DNA of 64,000 nt, taken from NCBI RefSeq assembly GCF_001685015.1, contig NZ_MAYT01000023.1, forward strand, positions 1 through 64,000. Direction: 5' to 3'. Below the pieces are notes generated by a model, which was not told the origin of the DNA, did not search any database, and saw only the letters and a program-made list of their open reading frames with translations. This stretch comes from Pseudobacillus wudalianchiensis. GTDB lineage: Bacteria; Bacillota; Bacilli; Bacillales; Domibacillaceae. Below, piece by piece: positions 20,222 through 28,991 of the stretch (position 1 is its first letter; each line of letters opens with the position of its first letter). The position numbers and the translations under genes were made by a program.

Positions 20222-20249
20222 TCTATAATAATGATTAGCCGAAAGTCAA
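20222..20249 (-). promoter_or_regulatory. candidate pdhA promoter
   Basis: On the minus strand TTGACT (20249-20244), a 16-bp spacer and TATAGA (20227-20222) resemble a sigma-A promoter, giving a 5' leader of ~160 nt. A second weaker candidate (TTGTAC/TATAGT) lies closer, near 20170-20200. The remaining intergenic DNA up to 20435 is AT-rich and holds no gene I can support. Confidence 0.5.
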
Positions 20250-20434
20250 ATAAAATTAGCCTATCTAAAAGGGAGTTGTTGATTTTCCTCAATTCCCTCC
20301 ATTAAAACTGTATTACTCCACGAAAAGTATCTGTACTATAAAAAAACTAATTTCTTTCAACTGTTATAGAGTAGTTTTGCACCGGGTAAATTTCCCTTTC
20401 TTGAATACATGTATATCCTTTCCCTTTGAAAAAG

Positions 20435-20463
20435 AAAAAAACCGGGTATTTTAGGTATCCCAG
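20435..20463 (-). terminator. probable terminator of ykyA
   Basis: On the minus strand CTGGG(A)TA pairs with TACCCGG (one bulge, one G-T pair) and is followed by T7. It lies ~75 nt past the ykyA stop. Confidence 0.6.
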
Positions 20464-20536
20464 CTGCTTCTCTGCGATGAGGTAAAGGACGAACAAGCAA
20501 CGCTAAAGTGTTTTTCCTAACGAAACGGCCTTTTAT

Positions 20537-21172
20537 TTATTTCCCATTTATCAATTTCTCTAATAATTTTTTTTGTTTGTTCACCGTTTGTGTTAATTGG
20601 TTAAAGCGTTTATTAGCTGTTTTTAGCTTCTCACTATCTTGATTAATGTTAGTAATCCGCTCTTCAACTTTCCCTAAATTTGTTTTTTCCTTCCCAAGTA
20701 TCGTATAAAGTTTTTTATTCTCCGCTAAAATCTTGTAATAAAGCTTTCCTATTTTCTGATGCTCTTCGTACCTCGCCTCCATGGTCCGAATCAATTCATT
20801 AAGCTGGCTCCTTACGCGTTTATTGTCCACTTGTTTTTTCAGCTCACGTATTTTGGAAAACTCATCTGCGGCGTTCTTCATGGCTTCCTGTTCTGCTGAA
20901 ACTTTTTCTTTTCGCTCTTCCAAATTCTTTTTAGCTTTCTTTGTTAAAATCCCCCATTGCTTTTTATCTTTCTTACTAGGGGCCATCATTTCTTCATATA
21001 TCTTTAACTCTTTGTTCTCAAGTTTTTTCAAGGGCTCCTGCTGTTTCACTGACTCCTCTTCTGTTTTTGCCGTTTTCTCAAAGATCGTGATCGCCTTTTC
21101 TTCAGGTGAGCCTCCACAGCCTGTTAACAAAACCGACACTGTCATAAAAGAGACAATCGACTTTTTCTTCAT
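20537..21172 (-). CDS. ykyA: YkyA family putative cell-wall-binding lipoprotein
   Basis: A 211-residue lipoprotein: signal MKKKSIVSFMTVSVLLTGCG with lipobox LTGC, then an almost wholly helical, Lys/Glu-rich coiled-coil body. It matches B. subtilis YkyA (PF10368) in size and location upstream of pdhA and divergent from def. The ATG at 21172 is preceded by GGGAGG; a TTG/ATG further up at 21190 overlaps the site. Function unknown. Confidence 0.88.
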   Translation of the reverse strand: MKKKSIVSFMTVSVLLTGCGGSPEEKAITIFEKTAKTEEESVKQQEPLKKLENKELKIYEEMMAPSKKDKKQWGILTKKAKKNLEERKEKVSAEQEAMKNAADEFSKIRELKKQVDNKRVRSQLNELIRTMEARYEEHQKIGKLYYKILAENKKLYTILGKEKTNLGKVEERITNINQDSEKLKTANKRFNQLTQTVNKQKKLLEKLINGK

Positions 21173-21339
21173 TTCTCCCTCCCTCTGCATTCACACTCTG
21201 CCTTTATGTATTACTCATCTGTTTTTCTTACATAGCCTAATTTGTCTCCGTTAAAACATTAGCCTGTTTCATTAACAACGACCTGTTTTTTTGATAAACT
21301 ATTTCGTAGAGATTGTCTTAAAGAAAGAAGGTACGTATG

Positions 21340-21894
21340 ATGATTACGATGAAAGATATTGTTCGGGAAGGTCATCCAGCTTTAAGGGAAAAAGCAGTGA
21401 ATGTGGCTTTGCCGCCAAGTGAAGAAGATAAAAAGACCGCTAAACAATTACTCGAATATGTACAAAATAGCCAAGATCCGGAAACAGCCAAAAAATTCGG
21501 TTTACGGCCTGGTGTTGGACTGGCAGCTCCACAGATTGGCCTGACAAAACGCATCATTGCCATTCAAGTCCACGATGAACAAGGGAAACTGATCAGTCAC
21601 GCTTTAATTAACCCAAAAATTGTAAGTCACTCTGTAGAAAAAGCTTATTTACTCTCTGGTGAAGGCTGTTTATCAGTAGATCGCGATGTTCCCGGATATG
21701 TACACAGATATGCGAGAGTAACGATAAAAGCCATTGATCTTGAAGGAAAAGAAATAAAGCTTCGCTTAAAGGGGATGCCCGCTATTGTAGCTCAACATGA
21801 AATTGACCATTTAAATGGCATTATGTTTTACGATCATATCGATCCGAAAAATCCTTTTTCAGTCGTTGAAGGCTCCGTGCCGATTGAACGTTAA
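21340..21894 (+). CDS. def: peptide deformylase
   Basis: A 184-residue metallohydrolase that removes formyl groups from nascent N-terminal methionine. All three signature motifs are intact: [10 protein letters not shown] (motif 1), EGCLSV (motif 2, metal Cys) and QHEIDHLNG (motif 3, HExxH). It is of the longer YkrB-type with insertions typical of Gram-positive type 2 deformylases. The start at the second ATG (21340, MITMKDI...) matches relatives; GAAGG lies 8 nt before it. Confidence 0.96.
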   Translation: MITMKDIVREGHPALREKAVNVALPPSEEDKKTAKQLLEYVQNSQDPETAKKFGLRPGVGLAAPQIGLTKRIIAIQVHDEQGKLISHALINPKIVSHSVEKAYLLSGEGCLSVDRDVPGYVHRYARVTIKAIDLEGKEIKLRLKGMPAIVAQHEIDHLNGIMFYDHIDPKNPFSVVEGSVPIER

Positions 21895-21934
21895 AAGCCG
21901 GACCTATCTCTGTGCTTGAATGTCAATAAACCGC

Positions 21935-21972
21935 TAGCCGCAGGCCGTTGAACAACTAACGGCCTGCGGCTA
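21935..21972. terminator. hairpin between def and ykrA
   Basis: A perfect 15-bp stem, TAGCCGCAGGCCGTT with its complement, and an 8-nt loop between convergent genes. It is GC-rich but has no clear T-run. Confidence 0.65.
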
Positions 21973-21993
21973 TGTGTGATAAAAGGTTATACT

Positions 21994-22764
21994 CTATAGA
22001 AGCTCCAGCTTTTTAAGAGCGAGGTAAATGCCGTCTTCCGCTACATCTGCTGTCACCATGTCTGCTGCTTCCTTTACAGGCGGAAGTGCATTGCCCATAG
22101 CTACCCCAGTACCTACAAGCTTTAGCATTTCAATGTCATTTAATCCGTCACCGAATGCATACACATCCTCCATCTTAAAATCAAGACGTTCCATCATTTT
22201 TTTTATTCCTTCTGCTTTCGATCCTCCTGCTGGAAGAATATCAAGAGAATAAGGATGCCAACGAATAAACGTGAATTCAGGGAAATCCTTCCGATACCTT
22301 TCTTCCTCTGCTTCTTCACAAAAAATGAGCGTTTGGTATAAATCATTTTCTTTGTGAAAATCCGGGCTGATCCCTGGATAAGGAAATTTCAACGTGGAGA
22401 GACTTTCCTTTACATATGTATCATCGGGACGATTTGCTTTCATCGCTTCTTCCGTCATATAAACAAGAGAATGCCCCTGCTCGCCTGCATATTGATTTAA
22501 CCGGTCAAGTGAGTCAGCAGCCAGCGGATTCAGATAAATCACTTGATCTTCAAACACCACGTATTGGCCATTGAAACTAACGAATGAATGAATATCAAGC
22601 TCCTTCCGCAAATCCTCAAACATAAACGGTGCTCGTCCAGTAGCGATCGCTGTGTAAACCCCTTTATCTCTTAACTGTTGAACTGCTTCCTTTGTCTTTG
22701 CCGGCAACTGTTTATCATGATCCAGCAAGGTTCCATCTATATCAAAAAACACTATTTTTGTCAT
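21994..22764 (-). CDS. ykrA: Cof-type HAD-superfamily phosphatase YkrA
   Basis: A 256-residue HAD phosphatase with motif I FFDIDGTLLD, motif II in AIATGRAP and motif III/IV around YAFGDGLNDIEML. A C2-type cap lies between residues ~85 and 185. Substrates are probably small sugar or flavin phosphates. Position and size match B. subtilis YkrA. It is convergent with def. Confidence 0.92.
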   Translation of the reverse strand: MTKIVFFDIDGTLLDHDKQLPAKTKEAVQQLRDKGVYTAIATGRAPFMFEDLRKELDIHSFVSFNGQYVVFEDQVIYLNPLAADSLDRLNQYAGEQGHSLVYMTEEAMKANRPDDTYVKESLSTLKFPYPGISPDFHKENDLYQTLIFCEEAEEERYRKDFPEFTFIRWHPYSLDILPAGGSKAEGIKKMMERLDFKMEDVYAFGDGLNDIEMLKLVGTGVAMGNALPPVKEAADMVTADVAEDGIYLALKKLELL

Positions 22765-22970
22765 GCAAACAGCTCCTCGTCATATATTTTCCCCTCTCCA
22801 CGCTACCTTAACTCCTTATCAAAGTCAACGAACCGGTATCTTTGGAGTTTATTACCACTCCTAATCAATGATCATTCTACCCATACTAACGAATAGGTGA
22901 CGGACGGCTTCCCATTTCTCTTTTTATTTAAACAAATGTATGATAAAATAACCGTAAGGAGTGATCCACT

Positions 22971-23042
22971 ATGTTAAAAAAGCTAAAAAAGAAGCTTGCC
23001 AAACAGTGGAGAGACATGCTCAGAAGAAAATCAATCGCATAA
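22971..23042 (+). CDS. candidate 23-residue basic amphipathic peptide
   Basis: A short frame, MLKKLKKKLAKQWRDM followed by LRRKSIA, with 11 Lys/Arg of 23. It is strongly supported for its size: AAGGAG lies ~9 nt before the ATG, and a hairpin (23056-23077) follows the stop. The Leu/Trp/Met spacing suggests one amphipathic helix, which could bind RNA, a membrane or an acidic partner. It lies between ykrA (divergent) and the repeat array upstream of rpoY. I know of no named family for it. Confidence 0.5.
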   Translation: MLKKLKKKLAKQWRDMLRRKSIA

Positions 23043-23055
23043 TAAAGAATGGTGT

Positions 23056-23085
23056 AGCCCTTCCTTTATGAAGGGCTGTCTTTGT
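23056..23085 (+). terminator. probable terminator after the basic peptide
   Basis: AGCCCTTC and GAAGGGCT pair around a 6-nt loop and are followed by GTCTTTGTG. T-run weak. Confidence 0.55.
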
Positions 23086-23176
23086 GTATAAATACGAAAA
23101 TTTTCGTCTATTCCTATCTAAATAGAAGCAGGAATATGAAAAACATGAAAAAAAATCAAACATTCTTTATAATAAA

Positions 23177-23540
23177 GAAAAGCGGAAGGCGCTCGTCCAG
23201 CGCGATAGCGGATTGGGGCTCTGGACGAGAAGTCGTTTTTCAGACTTCGACAGAGAGAGCGAAATCAGCGTACGTGCTAGCGCCTGCAGCTAGACTTGAA
23301 AAGCGGAGCTAACTGCTCTGCCCCGACAAGCATAAGACGAAATGGAGAAGTGGCGTTTTCGGCTACACAGCCAGATCGGCTTATGACCTCGAGGGGCAAG
23401 GAGGCGGAGCTAGACATGAAAAGCGGAAGGCGCTCGCCCAGCGCGATAGGAGGTTGGAGGGCTCGACAAGGAGTCGTTCTTTGACTCCGACAAAGAGACC
23501 GGAACCGCCGTACGGGCTGGCCGTTGCAACGAAACATCAA
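23177..23540. repeat. array of three ~120-bp structured repeat units
   Basis: GAAAAGCGGAAGGCGCTCG-like starts recur at 23177, 23298 and 23418, with a last AAAAGCGA at 23539, giving a ~120-bp period. Units 1 and 3 are clear homologues. Unit 2 has a different core but the same borders (GAAAAGCGGAG ... GCGGAGCTAGACATG). Each contains inverted repeats, for example CTCGTCCAG/CTGGACGAG (23192-23200/23221-23229) and GAAGTC/GACTTC (23229-23248) in unit 1. The base composition is more GC-rich than the flanks. Reading frames through it are repeat artefacts. Confidence 0.8.
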
Positions 23541-23584
23541 AAGCGAAACAAACTGCCCAAAAGTGGTACTAAAAATGAGAGGAG

Positions 23585-23612
23585 CTGCCCTAGAATCTTT
23601 CTAGGTGTGCAG
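23585..23612 (+). other. stem-loop upstream of rpoY
   Basis: CTGC-CCTAGA pairs with TCTAGG-(TGT)-GCAG around a short loop and is followed by TTTTG, 35 nt before the rpoY start. It could be an attenuator, a leader hairpin or a remnant of the upstream array. Confidence 0.4.
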
Positions 23613-23646
23613 TTTTGATATATTAATCGGACAAGGAGAGAAACAA

Positions 23647-23856
23647 ATGATTTTTAAAGTGTATTATCAAGAAAACAGAAGTGAAGTAACAATACGTGAA
23701 AACACGAAAACTCTTTACACAGAAGCTGCTTCAGAACGGGAAGTGCGTCAGTCACTGAAAAACCGCCCTTATAATATCGAATACGTCCAAGCAATTGAAG
23801 GACCGTACCTAGCTTATGAACAACAGTCGCCAAATTACCGATTGGAGAAGCTTTAA
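23647..23856 (+). CDS. rpoY: RNA polymerase epsilon subunit
   Basis: A 69-residue protein (MIFKVYYQENRSEVTIREN...) clearly of the RpoY/YkzG family, a small Firmicute RNAP subunit resembling a phage Gp2-like fold. The ATG at 23647 follows AAGGAG by ~8 nt; an upstream in-frame codon at 23605 lacks a site. It directly precedes rnjA (3 nt), the conserved pair in Bacillus. Confidence 0.93.
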   Translation: MIFKVYYQENRSEVTIRENTKTLYTEAASEREVRQSLKNRPYNIEYVQAIEGPYLAYEQQSPNYRLEKL

Positions 23857-23859
23857 TTT

Positions 23860-25527
23860 ATGAAATCCGTTAAAAATGATCAAACAGCTGTTTTTGCCCT
23901 TGGCGGTTTGGGTGAAATCGGAAAAAACACCTATGCAGTACAATTTCAGGATGAGATCATTTTAATCGATGCCGGCATTAAATTCCCTGAAGACGAATTG
24001 CTTGGTATCGACTACGTCATTCCCGATTACACGTATTTAGAGAAAAACGCTGACAAAATCAAAGGATTATTTATTACCCATGGGCATGAAGACCATATCG
24101 GTGGTATTCCCTATCTACTTCGTCAAGTGAACGTTCCAATCTATGGTGGAAAATTGGCACTGGGCTTAATTAAAAACAAATTGGAAGAACATGGTTTATT
24201 GCGTCAAACGAGGATGCATGAAATTCATGAAGATGACGTCATCAAATTTAGAAAAACATCGGTCACTTTCTTCCGTACAACGCACAGTATTCCAGATTCC
24301 TATGGCATTGTCGTGAAGACACCTCCGGGAAACATTGTACACACGGGTGACTTTAAATTTGATTTTACACCGGTTGGAGAACCGGCTAACTTAACTAAAA
24401 TGGCTGAAATCGGCAAGGAAGGCGTGCTTTGCCTCCTATCCGACAGCACAAATAGTGAAGTACCGAACTTTACAATGTCTGAACGCCGGGTCGGTGACAG
24501 CATTCAAGACATTTTCCGAAAAGTAGAAGGACGGATTATTTTCGCTACGTTTGCTTCTAACATTCATCGATTGCAGCAAGTGGTAGAAGCAGCTGTAGAA
24601 AATGGCCGGAAGGTAGCCGTATTTGGCCGAAGCATGGAAGCAGCCATTAATATCGGACAAGACTTAGGCTACATTCGCTGTCCAAAAGATACTTTCGTTG
24701 ATAACCAGCAGCTCAACCGACTACCCGCTGATCAAGTAACCATTCTTTGTACAGGAAGTCAAGGAGAACCAATGGCTGCCCTGTCTAGGATCGCTAACGG
24801 TACTCACCGGCAAATTCAAATTCAGCCAGGCGATACAGTTGTATTTTCATCTTCGCCTATTCCCGGCAACACCATCAGTGTAAACCGGACCATTAACGCG
24901 CTTTTCCGTGCAGGGGCTGATGTTATTCACGGTTCATTAAGCAATATTCATACATCCGGCCATGGAAGCCAAGAAGAACAAAAACTTATGCTGCGCTTAA
25001 TCAAACCTAAGTTTTTCATGCCGATTCACGGAGAATACAGAATGCAGAAAATGCACGCTCAACTCGCTGTTGACTGCGACGTCCCTGAAGATCACTGTTT
25101 TATTATGGACAATGGAGAAGTGTTGGCTCTTAGCAAAGATTCTGCTCAGCTCGCTGGCAAAATCCCTTCTGGTTCCGTCTATATTGATGGAAGCGGTATT
25201 GGCGATATCGGCAACATTGTTTTACGTGACCGCCGTATTCTATCCGAAGAAGGGCTCGTTATCGTTGTAGTGAGCATTAACATGGAAACCTATAAAGTAG
25301 AAGCAGGACCTGATATCATTTCACGCGGTTTCGTCTATATGCGCGAATCAGGCGATTTAATTTACGAGGCGCAAAGCATGTTAAACAAACACATCCATCG
25401 TATTCTCAGCCAGAAAACGACTCAATGGTCGGAGATTAAAAATGAAATCATCGACACACTCGCTCCTTTCCTTTACGAAAAAACAAAGCGTCGCCCGATG
25501 ATCCTTCCAATCATTATGGAAGTTTAA
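23860..25527 (+). CDS. rnjA: ribonuclease J1
   Basis: A 555-residue metallo-beta-lactamase/beta-CASP RNase with 5'-3' exo- and endonuclease activity. Motifs: [10 protein letters not shown] (zinc ligands), [20 protein letters not shown], and the beta-CASP region through the HGEYRM motif, followed by a C-terminal domain. It acts in mRNA turnover and rRNA maturation. Its ribosome site lies inside the end of rpoY, so the two are probably translated from one message. Confidence 0.97.
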   Translation: MKSVKNDQTAVFALGGLGEIGKNTYAVQFQDEIILIDAGIKFPEDELLGIDYVIPDYTYLEKNADKIKGLFITHGHEDHIGGIPYLLRQVNVPIYGGKLALGLIKNKLEEHGLLRQTRMHEIHEDDVIKFRKTSVTFFRTTHSIPDSYGIVVKTPPGNIVHTGDFKFDFTPVGEPANLTKMAEIGKEGVLCLLSDSTNSEVPNFTMSERRVGDSIQDIFRKVEGRIIFATFASNIHRLQQVVEAAVENGRKVAVFGRSMEAAINIGQDLGYIRCPKDTFVDNQQLNRLPADQVTILCTGSQGEPMAALSRIANGTHRQIQIQPGDTVVFSSSPIPGNTISVNRTINALFRAGADVIHGSLSNIHTSGHGSQEEQKLMLRLIKPKFFMPIHGEYRMQKMHAQLAVDCDVPEDHCFIMDNGEVLALSKDSAQLAGKIPSGSVYIDGSGIGDIGNIVLRDRRILSEEGLVIVVVSINMETYKVEAGPDIISRGFVYMRESGDLIYEAQSMLNKHIHRILSQKTTQWSEIKNEIIDTLAPFLYEKTKRRPMILPIIMEV

Positions 25528-25545
25528 TTCAATCATCCACCGTCC

Positions 25546-25590
25546 AAGGCTGTCTCTCAAAGTGTGTCATACACGAGAGGCAGCCTTTTT
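25546..25590 (+). terminator. terminator of rpoY-rnjA
   Basis: AAGGCTG-CTCTC pairs with GAGAG-CAGCCTT, with an inner GTGT/ACAC stem, followed by T5. Confidence 0.85.
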
Positions 25591-25601
25591 ATTTTTCCTA
25601 T

Positions 25602-25631
25602 AAAAAAGATGCAGTACGCAGCTGCATCTTT
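25602..25631 (-). terminator. terminator of ktrC
   Basis: AAAGATGCAG and CTGCATCTTT pair around a 7-nt loop. On the minus strand T6 follows. It lies ~85 nt beyond the ktrC stop. Confidence 0.8.
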
Positions 25632-25714
25632 AGGTTTCATCCAGGCTGAATAGCCGGAAGTTCTCTATAGGTAATATAATTTATACAAATGTAACGATTA
25701 TATCGATACTTCTA

Positions 25715-26377
25715 TTAAGCATTCATTACTTTTTGTTCGAAACGATTAATATCTGAGTCAGCACCGATGACGATCAAGATGTCTCCCTCGGCTATCTTTT
25801 CATCTGCTTGCGGAGACACAAAGATCTCTCTTCCTCTTTTAATCGCGACAATGTTAATGCCATATCGTGCACGGATATCTAAATCGATTAGCGAGTTTCC
25901 TGCCAACACTTTATTCGCTACAATTTCCATAATAGAATGCTCATCCGACAGCTCTAAGTAATCAAGTACATTATTAGAAATCATATTATGGGCAATTCTC
26001 CGCCCCATATCCCGCTCTGGATGGACAACGTGATCTGCTCCAATTTTTCTAAGTACTTTTTCGTGGTAATCATTTTGCGCTTTTGCGGTAACCTTTTTCA
26101 CCCCAATTTCTTTTAACATTAACGTTGTTAAAATACTGGACTGAATATCATCACCAATCGCTACGATGACGTGATCAAAATTACGGATGCCAAGACTTTT
26201 TAACACCGATTCATCCGTTGTATCCGCTACAACGGCATGTGAGGCAATAGCAGCAAATTCATTGACTCGGTCCTCATCCACATCGATCGCCATTACTTCC
26301 ATTCCTTGCTCTGAAAGCGCCCGGCATATGCTGCCGCCAAAACGACCGAGACCTATTACGACAAATTCTTTTTTCAC
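25715..26377 (-). CDS. ktrC: Ktr potassium uptake regulatory subunit (RCK protein)
   Basis: A 220-residue RCK protein: N-terminal Rossmann TrkA-N domain (FVVIGLGRFGGSICRAL; ADTTDESVL) binding ATP/ADP or NAD(H), and C-terminal TrkA-C domain (residues ~135-220) that binds c-di-AMP in KtrA/KtrC. It gates a KtrB/KtrD-type channel that is not in the window. It probably starts at the GTG at 26377 (GGGGGA 7 nt upstream), giving the usual 220-221 residues. It is next to rnjA, as in B. subtilis. Confidence 0.92.
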   Translation of the reverse strand: MKKEFVVIGLGRFGGSICRALSEQGMEVMAIDVDEDRVNEFAAIASHAVVADTTDESVLKSLGIRNFDHVIVAIGDDIQSSILTTLMLKEIGVKKVTAKAQNDYHEKVLRKIGADHVVHPERDMGRRIAHNMISNNVLDYLELSDEHSIMEIVANKVLAGNSLIDLDIRARYGINIVAIKRGREIFVSPQADEKIAEGDILIVIGADSDINRFEQKVMNA

Positions 26378-26457
26378 GTACATTCCCCCACTAATTCATC
26401 GAAGTTTCATTACTTGACCATTCTAACATAGAAGATAACGCTATACGATACCTCTAT

Positions 26458-27477
26458 TTATTGTTTTTTTCCTTTTATATAGTCCGCATCAAACAGGAAT
26501 AGCTTCATCAACAAATAAAGAGATGGAATTAGCAGCAAGAGCCCTAATATGAAGACGATCACAAGCGCCATCGCCATTGTTTCGTTTGTGACACTCTCAT
26601 GCAAGATAACATGCGGATATAAAATATAAGGCAAATGAGACGCACCATAACCAAAAAAAGCAAAGAAAAACTGCAGCATCACCATAATAAAAGCCGTCCC
26701 AAAATGTTTTCTTATATAAATTAAGTACGACGCCATCATAAAGCAAACAAGAGACATAGCGAACATCCACCAATACTCACTAACAGCCTTTTGAAAATGC
26801 TCAGGATTATGTTCCCGGAGCGACACAAATACGAGTAGACTCGCCAAGATTGTTGGAGGACTCCATAATAAAGCAAATTTACGAAGAATAGCTCTCGCTC
26901 CCCTATCGTTTGCCCGATCTGCGTAGTAAGTTAAGAAAGCGGCGCTAATAAACAGAACAGACACAATAGACAGCGCGACTACACTCCAAGAATAAGGGCT
27001 TGTAAACAGCTCCTTTGCCAAAAAGGTAACCTTGTTGCCTTCAACGTTTAGAAATCCACCTTCAGAAATTGTTAAGGCGGTCGAAAGCGAGGCGGGAATC
27101 AATAAACCCGTCGCTCCATATAAAAATAAGTAAACAATATTATTTTTCGAACCGTAATTGTTAAAAGCGTAGAAAGACCCGCGTATAGCCAGCAAAATGA
27201 TCGCTATACTACCAGGAATAAGCAGGGCCGTTCCGAAATAATAGGCTGTACTAGGAAAAAAGCCAACTATTCCGACAAAGAAAAAGACAAAAAAGACGTT
27301 TGTTACTTCCCAGACCGGTGATAAATATCTGGAGATTAAGTCATTAATTAAATGGTCTTTTTTCGTTATTTTCCCATAATAAGCGAAAAAGCCAGCACCG
27401 AAATCAATGGACGCAACGATTAGATAACCATATAGAAACGTCCAGAGAACTGTAATGCCGAGAAGTTCTAAATTCAT
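26458..27477 (-). CDS. cydB: cytochrome bd-type quinol oxidase subunit II
   Basis: A 339-residue membrane protein with ~8-9 hydrophobic segments, starting LLGITVLWTFLYGYLIVASIDFGAGFFAYYG, typical of CydB/YthB. It forms the terminal quinol oxidase with CydA. It starts 23 nt after the cydA stop, so the two form an operon. The sequence looks closer to the YthAB-like branch than to B. subtilis CydAB, but I cannot settle this by eye. No cydCD genes follow. Confidence 0.92.
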   Translation of the reverse strand: MNLELLGITVLWTFLYGYLIVASIDFGAGFFAYYGKITKKDHLINDLISRYLSPVWEVTNVFFVFFFVGIVGFFPSTAYYFGTALLIPGSIAIILLAIRGSFYAFNNYGSKNNIVYLFLYGATGLLIPASLSTALTISEGGFLNVEGNKVTFLAKELFTSPYSWSVVALSIVSVLFISAAFLTYYADRANDRGARAILRKFALLWSPPTILASLLVFVSLREHNPEHFQKAVSEYWWMFAMSLVCFMMASYLIYIRKHFGTAFIMVMLQFFFAFFGYGASHLPYILYPHVILHESVTNETMAMALVIVFILGLLLLIPSLYLLMKLFLFDADYIKGKKQ

Positions 27478-27500
27478 GCCTCTTATCCTCCTCTATTTAC

Positions 27501-28832
27501 TCAAGGGTTTGGGAAACGTTTTTCCAGTTCAGCTTCTGCCGGCGTATTTTTAAACATCCGAATTAGTACGATGACACAAAGCACTCCAAGCACTAGATAA
27601 AGAAGAGCAAACAAAATAAACGTAAGCCCGACTCCGTCACCAGTCGTGGCCGCTTCCGATACTTTCATATATCCTCTCAATATCCATGGCTGACGTCCTA
27701 CTTCCGCATAGATCCAACCGAATTCAATCGCAAGCATTGCAAGCGGGCCAGAGGCGGTAATCATCCATAGCAACGGTTTGTTTAACTCGTTAAACCGTTT
27801 AATTTTATCCATTAGAATATAAATACCTGAAACGGCGAGAACGAAGAAACCGATTGAAACCATCAGATCAAACATATAATGAATCCATAATGGCGGACGC
27901 TCATCTTCTGGAAATTCATTTAATCCAATGACTTTCGTATCGAACGAGCTGCCAGCTAAAAAGCTCAAAAATCCCGGGAGACGAATTTCATTTTTTATTT
28001 CATTGTTTTCGTCAAGCGTACCGAACAAAATTAAGTCGGCATTTTTTTCTGTCTCGAAATGCCATTCTGCAGCTGCCAGCTTCTCAGGCTGTTTTTCGGC
28101 CAAAAACTTAGCTGATATATCTCCAGCAACAGCAGTCAAGATAGAAAAGATAAAGGTACAAATCATCGTCAGCCGTAAAGCTTTTCTTTCATACTGACTG
28201 CGTTTTCCTTTCATAATAGCAAAAGCAGCAATGGCTGCCAGCACAGCAGCAGCAGTCATGTAAGACGTAGTTAATACGTGAAATACTTTAGATGGAGTAG
28301 CAGGATTAAACATTGCAGCAATCGGATCAATATTAACCGCTTTTCCACTTTTCAATTCAAATCCTTGGGGCGTGTTCATGAATGAGTTTACTGTCGTAAT
28401 AAACAAAGCTGACGCAGAAGAGCCGATCATTACGGGAATCGTTAAAACCCAATGTGTCATACGGTTTTTAAACCGATCCCATGTGTACAAATAAATGCCA
28501 AGAAAGATCGCTTCAAAGAAAAAAGCGAATGTTTCCATAAATAAAGGCAAAGCAATGACCTGTCCAGCCACTTCCATGAAACTCGGCCAAAGGAGCGATA
28601 ATTGAAGGCCAATAGCCGTTCCCGTTACAACGCCTACAGCGACTGTTATCGTGAAGCCCCGGGCCCAGCGCCGTGCTAACAATAAGTAATACGGGTCGTT
28701 TCTTTTGATCCCAATAAATTCAGCGATCGAAATCATGATCGGAACCCCTACACCAATCGTAGCGAAAATAATGTGAAATGCTAATGTCATTGAAGTCAAC
28801 ATCCGGCTGAGCATGACACTATCCAGTTCCAT
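27501..28832 (-). CDS. cydA: cytochrome bd-type quinol oxidase subunit I
   Basis: A 443-residue membrane subunit that binds hemes and quinol. Features: SRMLTSMTLAFHIIFATIGV (heme-ligand His in the first helices), RRWARGFTITVAVGVVTGT, and the Q-loop GRQPW motif near residue 380. The short Q-loop form is typical of Firmicutes. AAGGAGG lies 8 nt before the ATG. A Rex-type operator lies ~100 nt upstream (28931-28948), pointing to control by NADH/NAD+ ratio. B. subtilis ythA is an alternative name. Confidence 0.93.
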   Translation of the reverse strand: MELDSVMLSRMLTSMTLAFHIIFATIGVGVPIMISIAEFIGIKRNDPYYLLLARRWARGFTITVAVGVVTGTAIGLQLSLLWPSFMEVAGQVIALPLFMETFAFFFEAIFLGIYLYTWDRFKNRMTHWVLTIPVMIGSSASALFITTVNSFMNTPQGFELKSGKAVNIDPIAAMFNPATPSKVFHVLTTSYMTAAAVLAAIAAFAIMKGKRSQYERKALRLTMICTFIFSILTAVAGDISAKFLAEKQPEKLAAAEWHFETEKNADLILFGTLDENNEIKNEIRLPGFLSFLAGSSFDTKVIGLNEFPEDERPPLWIHYMFDLMVSIGFFVLAVSGIYILMDKIKRFNELNKPLLWMITASGPLAMLAIEFGWIYAEVGRQPWILRGYMKVSEAATTGDGVGLTFILFALLYLVLGVLCVIVLIRMFKNTPAEAELEKRFPNP

Positions 28833-28930
28833 ACAGAGCCCTCCTTATTTTTACATCTTCAGTTTATTTTTCCTATTCACTCTATTCTAAACGCTTGGCA
28901 CGAGGAAAAGTCCCTTTCTTGATGAAGATT

Positions 28931-28948
28931 TTGTGACTTTTTTCACAA
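28931..28948 (-). promoter_or_regulatory. Rex-type operator upstream of cydAB
   Basis: TTGTGA-CTTTTT-TCACAA is an 18-bp inverted repeat with both outer hexamers intact, matching the Rex consensus TTGTGAAnnnnTTCACAA except one inner base. Rex represses cyd genes in other Bacillales when NADH is low. Confidence 0.75.
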
Positions 28949-28960
28949 ACTCACTTAATA

Positions 28961-28990
28961 AAAAAACCAGCTCATTAGCTGGCTTCTTTT
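28961..28990 (-). terminator. terminator of ykuV
   Basis: AACCAGC/GCTGG(C) stem with TCATTA loop. On the minus strand it is followed by T7. It sits just past the ykuV stop. Confidence 0.85.
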
Positions 28991-28991
28991 A

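Noticed and set aside
23277-23540. Reading frames of 60-87 codons on both strands in the repeat array
   Set aside because: They follow the repeats, appear in several frames at once, and lack ribosome-binding sites.
26384-26457. c-di-AMP riboswitch ahead of ktrC
   Set aside because: The gap to cydB is only ~80 nt, and no ydaO-type structure fits.
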